Shown here: positions 9,031 to 16,994 of the stretch, piece after piece
Layout: each line of letters begins with the position of its first letter
How positions within the stretch are numbered: the stretch's first letter is position 1
Assembly (NCBI GenBank): GCA_003024985.2
Contig: PXIH01S0031160.1
Reading direction: 5' to 3' (one strand)
DNA from: Euperipatoides rowelli
Lineage: Eukaryota > Onychophora > Udeonychophora > Euonychophora > Peripatopsidae
Length of the DNA: 16,994 nucleotides
Notes under the pieces: model-generated
The model's database searches: none
What the model was told of the DNA's origin: nothing
The model's input: the letters and a program-made list of their open reading frames with translations, nothing else
Translations under genes and position numbers: made by a program

Positions 9031-10293
9031 AAGATGGCTGCCGTGTCATTATTCTTATAGTTTTAAAAAGTACTGTAATATTTATAATAGATTTATAGAT
9101 TGATTAGTCTGTTTATCTGATAAGTGTGTTTTGTTATAAATGATATAAAATGATTACAAGACTAATTTTCGATGTTAGGGAATAGTATTAAGTCTATAAA
9201 CAACTTAAAATATTCTGAATCTCCAAAGATTCTATTAATTAAACTTAGAATGGGAAATATTTTTTTTTTTTTTTCATTTTTAAGCAGGCATACTAACACT
9301 TAACCTGTTTTTTTTTTTCAAAAAAAGGCATTATAACAATCACATGATTTAGAATATGCTAATTATGACGAAGTCAATGAAAAGTAATGTGTATAAATTA
9401 AAAGGACAGGAAGTAGATTTATTAAAATTAAAAAAGGCAAAAGTAAGATTCAAAATCCAAGATGGCGTCCATTTTTTGAAAAATTGAAAATATTTTGTTA
9501 AAAGGTATAGAATTTGAAAAAAAGTGTATTAAATTTCCAAAAGGGTCACAAGACTTAGTTATGATACAATGATGAAGCAACATGTGTAAAAGTTTAATAA
9601 ATGGGCACTATATGGGACACGAAGAGAGAGAGAGAGAAATAGAGATGACTCAACATTCATGATGGTAGCCATTTTGTGGAAAATTTATAATAATCATGTC
9701 AGCAGCTTCCTGTCATTAGGCATAATCTTATGTTGACATTTAACTTGGTAAATGGTGCCATAATCTCAGCATTTATGAGATCATAAACAGTGCATAAACA
9801 ATCAATTTCTTTACATGTGGAAATAATGGCAATTTCATGTTGTATTTATTTTACATCTGTGTTGCATTGGGGTCACTCGCTTGTCTTGGGGTCACACTTA
9901 GTTGGGGTGACCATCACCATTCCAATGAGTACTAGCTCTCCTCACTGTTATGTTGTTAAAGTGGTAGCACCCCCTGTATTTTAGCTACAACATTGATTTC
10001 TTTTGGGGCTGTATGCGTGTTATTACCTGTTCTTGGCCCGCAAGTTGCTTGGTGCATTCTGTTTATTTTGTTTCATGGTTATAAACTGTTTGGACTTTAC
10101 TTTGTTGTCACGACCTTCATTTTTAATCCTTTACTATAATTAAAGAATGAAGACCAGGAAAGACAAGTAAAGACCAAACAGATTAAACTCCCATATTAGC
10201 TAAATGTACCTCAAAAACATTCCTTAAACCTCTTGTAAATATACTTCTTCTTAAAATTATCAGGATAATTATATCATGGCAACCATTTTGAAA
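9031..10293. repeat. Dispersed degenerate repeat with AAGATGGC..CCATTTT motif
   Basis: Four related short sequences occur: CAAGATGGCTGCC (9030), CAAGATGGCGTCCATTTTT (9458), CATGATGGTAGCCATTTTG (9658) and CATGGCAACCATTTTG (10275). Each of the last three is followed by a GAAAA-type stretch. Spacings are about 428, 200 and 615 bp, close to 2, 1 and 3 times a unit of roughly 205-210 bp, suggesting an eroded tandem repeat. A short GA run (9623-9637) lies between. No coding signal is seen. The open frame at 9790-9984 has no recognisable features. Confidence 0.4.
9867..9911 (+). repeat. Three copies of TTGGGGTCAC-type motif
   Basis: TTGGGGTCAC occurs at 9867 and 9886, and TTGGGGTGAC at 9902. The GGGGTCA core resembles a nuclear-receptor half-site, but spacing is irregular (19 and 16 bp) and nothing else supports a regulatory role. 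Confidence 0.3.
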
Positions 10294-11033
10294 AAGACCC
10301 AATTAAAGCAAAATTGGCCTTTTATGTCTATTTATTTAATAAATTTCATATATTGATAAATATGTAAAATGTAAGACTGATTAAAATTTTACTTATACAA
10401 ATACAAATATGACAGACAACACCAGACCATTGTCCAGCCAGGTGATCCCTAGTCCTAATCTAAAAACACCAACTCACTTCATTCTAATTCTTTTATAATG
10501 TAATCTAAGTAGATATTTTATTTCAATTTAGTGAAATAATAAAAAACAATAAAAATATTATGTAGGTAATTAATACAATACATATTATACACTTCATAAT
10601 ATAGATAATGGTTCTTAATTTTTTTTAATAATAAATATCAGAATAAATATCAGACTATCAGAATACGCTCCTAAATAGATTTAATTCCTAGTAAATGGGT
10701 AAAATAAACTATAAAAGTACCCATAGTTATTGCAAGTTAATTAAGATAGAAAAAATTGATATAATAAGGTAGGAAGGATATCAATAATGGTTTGATTCTA
10801 GTCATTGGCAAAATGATTGAAACATTTTAAATTGAGTCTTATAGTTTTTATCAAATTTTGAGAATCTGTAACGGCCTGGAAAATGATGATCAATAATTTT
10901 TAATTTCAATTGAGAAGATAATACATGAAAATTGGCAACTGATGTGTAATACCTCTGGTATAAGCTAAGAATAAAATATAAATAAAACACCAAGGGGATA
11001 TAATAAAATGCTAAAGCAATGCATTACACCTAC

Positions 11034-13336
11034 TTTGGGAGAAAACCAATATTACAGTTTTCTGAATAAAATACCCAATTTGGCTTCTTTATTATAAGAG
11101 CAAAAACCAATATTATTTGAAATAAACATGCAATTGACTAATTTGCATTTCTTTATTATATTATAATGGCAAAAAAAAACAAAAAAAAAACAATTTAAAT
11201 TAAAATATGCAATTGACTAATTTGGATTTCTTTATTATAATGGCAAAAACCAATATTTGAATTAAAATATGCAACAATTGACTAATTTGGATTTCTATAT
11301 TATAATGGAAAAAAAAAACACAATTTGAAAAAAATATGCAATTGACTAATTTGGATTTCTTTATTATAGCCTAATGGCAAAAATCAATATTATTTGAATT
11401 AAAATATGAAATTGACTAATTTGGATTTCTTTATTATAATGGCAAAAACCAATATTATTTGAATTAAAATATGAAATTGACTAAATTGGATTTCTTTATT
11501 ATAATGGCAAAAAAAAAAACAATTTGAATTAAAATATGCAATTGACTAATTCGGATTTCTTTATTATAATGGCAAAAAACAATATTATTTGACTTAAAAG
11601 ATGCAATTGACTAATTTGGATTTCTTTATTATAATGGCAAAAAAAAATTTGAATTCAAATATGTAATTGACTAATTTGGATTTCTTTATTATAATGGTAA
11701 AAACCAATATTATTTGAATTAAAATAAGTAGTTGACTAATTTGGATTTCATTATTATAATGGCAAAAACCAATATTATTTGAATTAAAATAGGCAATTGA
11801 CTAATTTGGATTTCTTTATTATAATGGCAAAAACCAATGTTAATTAAAATAAAATATGCAATTAACTAATTTGGATTTCTTTATTATAATGGCAAAAAAA
11901 AATTGAATTAAAATATGCAATTGACTAATTTTGATTTCTTTATTATAATGGCAAAACCAATATTATTTGAATTAAAATCTGCAATTGACTAATTTGGATT
12001 TCTTTATTATAATGGCAAAAAAAAATTTGAAATTAAAATATGCAATTGACTAATTCAGATTTCTTTATTATAATGGCAAAAACCAATATTATTTGAATTA
12101 AAATATGCAATTGACTAATTTGGATTTCTTTATTATAATGGCAAAAAAAAATTTGAATTAAAATATGTAATTGTCTAATTTGGATTTCTTTATTACAATG
12201 GCAAAAACCAATATTATTTTAATTAAAATATGAAATTGATTAATTTGGATTTCTTTATTTATAATGGCAAAAACCAATATTATTCGAATTAAATTATATG
12301 CAATTGACTAATTGGATTTCTTTATTATAATAGCAAAATCCAATATTATTTGAATTAAAATAGACAATTGACTAATTTGGATTTATTTATTATAATGGCA
12401 ATAACCAATGTTAATTAAAATAAAATATGCAAATGACTAATTTGGATTTCTTCATTATAATGGCAAAAACCAATATTATTTGAATTAAAATATGTAATTG
12501 ACTAATTTGAATTTCTTTATTATAATGGGAAAAACAATTTGAATTAAAATATGCAATTGACTAATTTGGATTTATTTATTATAATGGCAAAAAAAAAACA
12601 ATTTTAATTAAAATATGCAAGTGACTAATTTGAATTTCTTTATTATAATGGCAAAAAACAATATTTGAATTAAAATATGCAATTGACTAATTTAAATTTC
12701 TTTATTATAATGGCAAAAAGCAAATATTATTTGAATTAAAATATGCAATTGACTAATTTGGATTTCTTTATTAAAATGGTAAAAAAAAATTAATTAAAAT
12801 ATGCAATCGACTAATTTGGATTTCTTTATTATAATGGCAAAAAAACAATATTATTTCAATTTAAATATGCAATTAGCTAATTTGGATTTATTTATTATAA
12901 AGGCAAAAAACAATTCTTATTTGTTATGCAAATGACTAATTTGGATTTCTTATTATAATGGCAAAAACCAATATTTGAATTAAAATATGCAAATGACTAA
13001 TTTGGATTTCTTTATTATAATGGCAAAAATCAAAATTTTAATTAAAATATATAATTGACTAATTTGGAATCCTTTATTAAAATGGTAAAAAAAACACAAT
13101 TTGAATTAAAATATGCAATTTACTAATTTGGATTTCTTTATTATAATGGCAAAAACGAATATTATTTGAATTAAAATATGCAATTGACTTATTTGGATTT
13201 CTTATAAAGGCAAAAAATAATTCTTATTTGTTATGCAAATGACTAATTTGGATTTCTTTATTATAGCCTAATGGCAAAAACCAATATTATTAAAAATATG
13301 CAATTTGATTAATTTGGATTTCTTTATTGTAATCAC
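11034..13336. repeat. Tandem repeat (satellite), about 35 copies of a 60-65 bp monomer
   Basis: The consensus monomer runs CAATTGACTAATTTGGATTT, then CTTTATTATAATGGCAAAAA, then CCAATATTATTTGAATTAAA, then ATATG (65 bp). Shorter monomers of about 60 bp replace the CCAATATT part with a longer A run, and a third form has GTTAATTAAAATAAA. I counted about 35 GACTAAT-type cores. Copies differ by scattered substitutions and A-run length, and the first copy at the left edge is the most diverged. There is no open frame in any direction. The array sits wholly inside the intron between exons a and b and ends about 560 bp from exon a. Confidence 0.97.
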
Positions 13337-13429
13337 TCAGCATTTAAAGTTTGAAATGCAAGATATATAAAATGGGAAGAGTAGGGAAGGAATAAAATAT
13401 CAATAGCCTAGGTAAATAGATACCGTACT

Positions 13430-13501
13430 CTAACTAGTTAGATAAATTTTTACCAAAGACAGAATTTAAAACTGGCTGTTGTTACACTAGTTATAACTAG
13501 T
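13430..13501. repeat. Two ACTAGT-centred palindromes
   Basis: CTAACTAGTTAG at 13430-13441 and ACTAGTTATAACTAGT at 13486-13501 are perfect palindromes of 12 and 16 bp, 44 bp apart. No function is evident. Confidence 0.6.
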
Positions 13502-13899
13502 ATACTTTAGTTAAATGTAAAATAATTAAAAAAAGGTAGGTATAAATTCCTTTAAAAAAAAGAGGAGGGCGGTGGAGATAGGTAATCATAGTCTAAGTTG
13601 ATGGATCAATGATTGAAAAACACTTTAATTTATTTTTTACAAACACAATGTGGTCTAGTGTCTTCAAGAATATCGCAATTAAAATTTTGATACAAAGCTT
13701 TAATTATCATTTTTCACACAGGCCATTCGTCATCTATTGTATAGGCCTATTATTACAAATTAATAAAATGATGCAAATTTTAATTTTTAAAGATTGCTTC
13801 TTGTTTAATTTAAGGTTTATTTCATTGTAAATGCTTTTTTATTTCAATATGTTTAAAAATGAATTGAATATACTGTAAGCTATGCATTAAAATACTCAC

Positions 13900-14023
13900 T
13901 TCTAATGGTGTACTTTTGGCTGTTAAAGCAGGAAAACCGACTATATCACTGAAATAAATTGTAACACTTTCAAACGTTTTTGTCGGGACTACTAAATTCT
14001 GCTGCAACATAGCCGCTATCGAT
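13900..14023 (-). CDS. Receptor-type guanylate cyclase, exon a of four in window (start of catalytic domain)
   Basis: This is an internal exon of a membrane guanylate cyclase, which converts GTP to cGMP on the cytoplasmic side. The 124-bp exon follows an acceptor reading TTTTTCAG and ends before the donor GTGAGTATT. It enters with one base of a split codon and then encodes 41 residues from SIAAMLQQN to STPLE. The stretch VTIYFSDIVGF is the hallmark of receptor-type cyclases; soluble subunits usually read VTMLFSDIVGF. Its Asp (FSD) is the first metal ligand. The first residues match the end of the dimerisation linker (family: LPRSVAxxL). Oddity: GFPAL replaces the near-universal GFTAL/GFTSL, a Thr-to-Pro change needing one base. 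The ATG at 14010 is internal, not a start. The exon joins in phase 0 to 8886-8954. Family identity is certain; the receptor subtype is not. Confidence 0.95.
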
Positions 14024-14402
14024 CTGAAAAATAGAATTTATCATATTATAAATTATTTAATGAGTCGCGATTTTTTAAATACTATAAGTTACATTAAATA
14101 TCTTGTACAATAAAATATTTCATATCTAACAGGAAAAAAATATTAGATTAAAAAAATTTGGTAAAACCAGAAAAAATTCACCACTTATGAAAACCTTAAA
14201 AGCTCATTTATACTTAAAAAACAGTTTTAACATCATGCAAGCTGGGGGAAGTCAGACATATGAGTGCCTAAAAACAGGGAGCCTAAATCCCATTTTAATC
14301 ACATGATTAAAAATGGACAGCAGGGGAGTGTTGTTTTTTTAAATTTACAGTCCTAACCTTACTGTAACCATGAATCCTAACTCCTACTATGTATTAGACC
14401 CA

Positions 14403-14982
14403 CTTATGGTTCCCAACCGTCCAGGATTCTCCGGGATTCATCAGGAATTCAGAGCTTTGCCCCGGAAAAATTTTATACCTGTCAGGGATGACGTTAATCC
14501 CGGAATCATAAAATTAACAAAAAAATCTTATTTTAACAATACTTTTTTCCTTATTATTTACTTTGTTTATATGATTATTCTTCTATTTGTTGTATTCATA
14601 TTATGCATTCTTTTTTCTTAATAATATACTTCATCTTACGATGTGATTAAATAAGTTAACTGCTTCTCATCATTTTCATAGTAAGAAGAAGCACTGAAGC
14701 AGTAAAGTGCGTGGTATCTTCTCATACCACGGTAAAGTGAGCCAACGTTCAATAGACAATAGTANNATNGCCGTAAAACTAAATACGGTAAATAGTGCAA
14801 GCGTGGCTAAGATTGAAATGTTTTTCATGCTGAATATAGGGTAGTCTAGTTTTATTACACCACAAAATAATTTTACAATACAACAACACAGCACTAAAAC
14901 TCCTCACCAATTTTGTTTTAAAAAATGGGGGGGGGGGTACACCCCCCTGTCCAGGAATGGCCTTTCTTAGAGTTGGGAACCC
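14403..14982. mobile_element. hAT-like element (about 580 bp) nested in the TIR element
   Basis: The sequence TAGACCCA (extending to TAGACCCACT) flanks both sides, at 14395 and 14983, as a target duplication of 8-10 bp. The ends carry GGTTCCCAAC on the left and GGGTTCCCAAC on the opposite strand at the right, as in the hAT-like copies at 4.4 and 7.2 kb. The other copy of the host element (2648-2932) lacks this segment, which proves the insertion. The inside has a run of 11 G (14927-14937), an 8-bp-stem hairpin (14710-14731) and three undetermined bases (14765, 14766, 14769). No transposase is visible. The open frames at 14370-14621 and 14676-14991 are fortuitous. Confidence 0.8.
14710..14731. 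repeat. Hairpin CGTGGTAT-6 nt-ATACCACG
   Basis: This is a perfect 8-bp inverted repeat with a 6-nt loop, flanked on both sides by GTAAAGTG-type sequence. It lies in the middle of the nested hAT-like element. Confidence 0.6.
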
Positions 14983-15229
14983 TAGACCCACTATGCCCCG
15001 CCCCTATGATAATCTAGTGATGAAATGAACCTTTTTTGATCAATTTCAAAAATTTTGACACCACTTCCGTCAGATATGCTGTAAAATAATGAAAATACAT
15101 GTGCAGTTGACAAAATTTTGATGAAATGGGACTTACGCTCCCTGTTTCTAGGCACTTTTGTCAGGCATGCACTATTTAAAGACAGATATATGTTAGCCAT
15201 TCATCCATCTTAGCAGAGCTACCCTGTTT

Positions 15230-16372
15230 ACCATTGAACTATAAAAAAATGTGATGTTTTAATGATAGGTGATTTTAACCTCCCACTTACTGATTGGAGG
15301 CAAGAAATTATGAATATAACCGACAATCTGTTAATGATCAAACATTGACATCATTGAATCATTAAATTATTAACAGCACATTGACTTCAAAACTAGATAT
15401 AGAGGTTCCTCTTCTTAGATTCTAGATCTTGTTTTTATTGAATTTAAGATTCTCTTATCATCATAATGTCAGTTTGAAAATTAACAAATATCAATTCATT
15501 ATTCTTAATCATTTACTTGACATATTGAATTTTATTCATTATGTTTAAATTGATAATTATTTACACTTATATTTTATTAAAACTATGACTTGCGGTAGGT
15601 TAGTGTAGATTGGCTTTCTTGGGTAAGTTAGGTCAACATTTAAATCTTTTAATCAATGTAGGGTCAACATTTAACCATTGTAATCAATGCTTTGACCAGG
15701 GGTCTGCTGGGATAGCTTGCCCTAACCTTTCGTCTTGTATCACCATCTTGTCTTTGTGTATGCGTTTCTAATGTATATAGGTGAATAAAGTTATAACATT
15801 GTTACATGTTATTAGAATTCATATTTTATTGGATTACTTGAAATATATTATTGTGGATAATATTGTATACTTATGCTGTATAAGTTAATATCGTCTAGGA
15901 TTGCATTGATACTAGAAATATAACAGTTTTCAGTCAAAACATACATTCTGTATTTAATTTCAATACCAAATTCCAATTGGATAAAGTGATCATGTTACTT
16001 TTATGAGTCAAATTGCTGGAGATAGCTCTGTAAATAATTCAGATGAGGTTAGATACAAATTTAAGAAGCTGAATATATTGAGGCATGACATTTAAAATTT
16101 CACTATTGAAGACTAATTCAAATCTACCTCGGATTCCATTCAGAATTTATGAGATATGGAAGAAGGCTATAGACAATTTTGTTCCAATTACTCAAGCTGA
16201 AAAAAAAAAGGTCTCCTACTAATAAACCTGTTTGGTTTAATGATGAAGTAAAAGGAGTGAAATGTGGAACAAAATATATTTCAACAATTATAAAAAAGAT
16301 AGATCAAATCCAAATGCCTATACAAACTATAAAATAATCAGAAAGAAATCTCTCCTTATCAAAAAATACACA
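15230..16372 (+). pseudogene. Broken non-LTR retrotransposon (LINE) fragment, endonuclease and linker region
   Basis: The plus strand reads KKCDVLMIGDFNLPLTDW at about 15247-15300, the signature of the apurinic-like endonuclease of CR1/jockey/RTE-type LINEs (family: GDFNLPxIDW). At 15419-15436 it reads ILDLVF, the usual LDLVF(T/V) block, followed by SYHHNVSLKIN near the SDHxxV position. After about 500 bp of other sequence the LINE resumes at about 16154 with IWKKAIDNFVPITQA, then NKPVWFNDEV (about 16221) and FNNYKKDRSNPNAYTNYK (about 16280-16335) in shifted frames, matching the segment before the reverse transcriptase. The reverse transcriptase itself was not found. Frameshifts and stops show it is dead. 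The exact clade is uncertain. Confidence 0.72.
15631..15692 (+). repeat. 31-bp tandem duplication
   Basis: Two adjacent 31-bp units each begin GGTCAACATTTAA and carry TAATCAATG near the end. They lie in the stretch separating the two halves of the LINE. An AATAAA occurs about 90 bp further on (15784-15789), so this stretch could be the 3' end of a second retroelement inserted into the first. Confidence 0.65.
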
Positions 16373-16663
16373 TGAGAGTAGAATGCGGAATTGTAAAAGT
16401 GTTATATTTGTCTTGGGTGAACACAAATAAGGTCAAATAAAGTTCTGGTCGAAATGTGTTTGAAGATAACAAGATTTGATAAATTTGTAAACAGAGTCGA
16501 ACGTTTTCAGGATATCATACCAACAGATACCCCTCCATCACAAAACAGAGGGAATAAACAAAAATGCATCCATAGTGTGTGCAATTGGAACCTATTTCAT
16601 TGTGTGATGAGTTTAAACTATGCTGTAACATATCTACCATGATGCATCATGATTATACACCAA

Positions 16664-16853
16664 TGTTGCATCATGGGTGTAGAACAGTTGGAGTTAAGAT
16701 GTCGGACATTCAAGACATCAAGTCATGTTGTAGTCAGTTGTCTTGTATTAGTATTTAACGTGCATGGTTAAGAAGTTGCTTAGGCCTAATGCATCAAACA
16801 TAAATAAGATCATCTGTTGTGAATATTCATTTATAACACATCAGGATGATACA
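16664..16853 (+). mobile_element. Probable 5' LTR of an LTR retrotransposon, internal part cut by window edge
   Basis: The right boundary is well supported: the sequence ends GATACA immediately before a primer-binding site (16854-16871), as LTRs end in CA. The left boundary TGTTGCATCATGGG is my best guess, giving about 190 bp with TG..CA ends; it could start at 16640 instead (TGATGCATCATG). The downstream leader continues to the window end. No coding part is in view, so the family (gypsy or another) cannot be stated. Confidence 0.6.
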
Positions 16854-16871
16854 TGGTGTCAGGAGTGGGAT
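16854..16871 (+). promoter_or_regulatory. Primer-binding site complementary to the 3' end of tRNA-Leu
   Basis: TGGTGTCAGGAGTGGGAT is the reverse complement of ATCCCACTCCTGACACCA, the 3' end (with CCA) of a eukaryotic leucine tRNA as I remember it, an 18-nt match starting at the obligatory TGG. This is where reverse transcription of an LTR element would be primed. Confidence 0.75.
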
Positions 16872-16994
16872 GCTCTTTGCTAATGGATGGCCACCCATTA
16901 GTTTTGCTTCGAGGAGTTTAACCTCCTGTGAACAAAATACGCACACATTGAGAAGGAACTCTTAAGTATATGCTTCGCATGTAAAAAAAATGTA

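Larger units (their letters stand above)
8955..13899 (-). other. Cyclase intron, 4945 bp, phase 0, satellite-bearing
   Basis: The intron is bounded by GTGAGTATT (13899) and CCTATTTTAG (8955). Nearly half is the tandem repeat at 11034-13336. 8955-10300 holds scattered AAGATGGC-type motifs, a short GA run and three TTGGGGTCAC-type copies. 10300-11033 and 13337-13899 are AT-rich, with only short palindromes in the latter. Confidence 0.88.
14263..15156. mobile_element. Non-autonomous TIR element, copy 2, split by a hAT-like insertion
   Basis: The left end reads AGTGCCTAAAAACAGGGAGC and the right end on the opposite strand reads AGTGCCTAGAAACAGGGAGC, followed on both sides by TAA(A/G)TCCCATTT. 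This gives a terminal inverted repeat of about 33 bp. The outer parts match 2648-2932. Removing the insertion at 14403-14982 and one duplication leaves about 306 bp, near the 285 bp of the other copy. A near-palindrome TTTTAATCACATGATTAAAA lies near 14294. No coding capacity is seen, the superfamily is not determined, and no clear target duplication is visible. Confidence 0.8.
14024..16994 (-). other. Sequence upstream of exon a; probably intron
   Basis: Exon a is entered in mid-codon through a good acceptor, so this stretch should be intron of the same gene. I searched the minus strand for the expected preceding coding segment (linker ending LLYxMLP) and did not find it. The stretch consists largely of transposable elements. 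14024-14262 and 16380-16650 show nothing I can name. Confidence 0.65.

Noticed and set aside
9867-9911. Nuclear-receptor response element
   Set aside because: The GGGGTCA-type half-sites are irregularly spaced and nothing links them to a promoter; kept only as a short repeat.
11034-13336. CRISPR-like array
   Set aside because: The repeats are directly adjacent diverged monomers with no unique spacers of constant length, in a eukaryotic intron.
14370-14991. Open frames on both strands in the nested element
   Set aside because: They run across low-complexity and poly-G sequence, one includes undetermined bases, and none shows transposase motifs.
16454-16642. 62-codon plus-strand open frame as a LINE continuation
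   Set aside because: I could not match it to the reverse transcriptase blocks that should follow, so I did not extend the LINE call into it.

Overview
The window looks like AT-rich nuclear DNA from an invertebrate animal. It carries four coding exons of one receptor-type (membrane) guanylate cyclase gene on the minus strand, separated by introns of about 3.5 to 5 kb. The introns are filled with decayed transposable elements and one long tandem repeat. Evidence for a eukaryote: GT/AG splice sites in matching phase around every exon, and remnants of copia-type, LINE and hAT-type elements. The exact phylum cannot be fixed from the sequence.

Read in gene order (right to left), the exons are 14023-13900 (start of the catalytic domain, first metal-binding Asp), 8954-8886 (a 69-bp exon), 3873-3699 (second metal-binding Asp and the guanine-selecting Glu) and 209-111 (guanine-contacting Cys, catalytic Asn and Arg). 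Their phases join exactly (0/0, 0/0, 1/1) and give about 155 codons of an uninterrupted class III cyclase domain. Exons for the extracellular, transmembrane, kinase-homology and coiled-coil parts would lie to the right of the window, and the C-terminus to its left.

Intron content, left to right. 210-3698 holds a minus-strand copia-like gag/protease fossil (1236-2136), a TIR element copy (2648-2932) and a hAT-like element (3168-3469). 3874-8885 holds two inverted copies of one hAT-like family, each with a target-site duplication (4376-4802 and 7221-7650). It also has an unidentified coding-like patch (5140-5411), a frameshifted transposon-associated pseudogene (6021-6593), long G runs, and a TIR element (7901-8834) ending 51 bp from the exon. 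8955-13899 holds a region with a recurring AAGATGGC-type motif, then about 2.3 kb of tandem repeat with a 60-65 bp monomer (11034-13336). To the right of 14023 are a TIR element split by a hAT-like insertion (14263-15156), a broken LINE (15230-16372), and at the edge a likely LTR followed by an 18-nt primer-binding site matching tRNA-Leu (16664-16871).

I see no complete gene, no tRNA or rRNA gene, no CRISPR array and no bacterial-style operon. The window did not yield a convincing new biological system. The most notable items are the structured intronic satellite, the inverted hAT pair in one intron, the nested insertion, the coding-like patch at 5.1-5.4 kb, and a Pro substitution beside the first metal-binding Asp of the cyclase.
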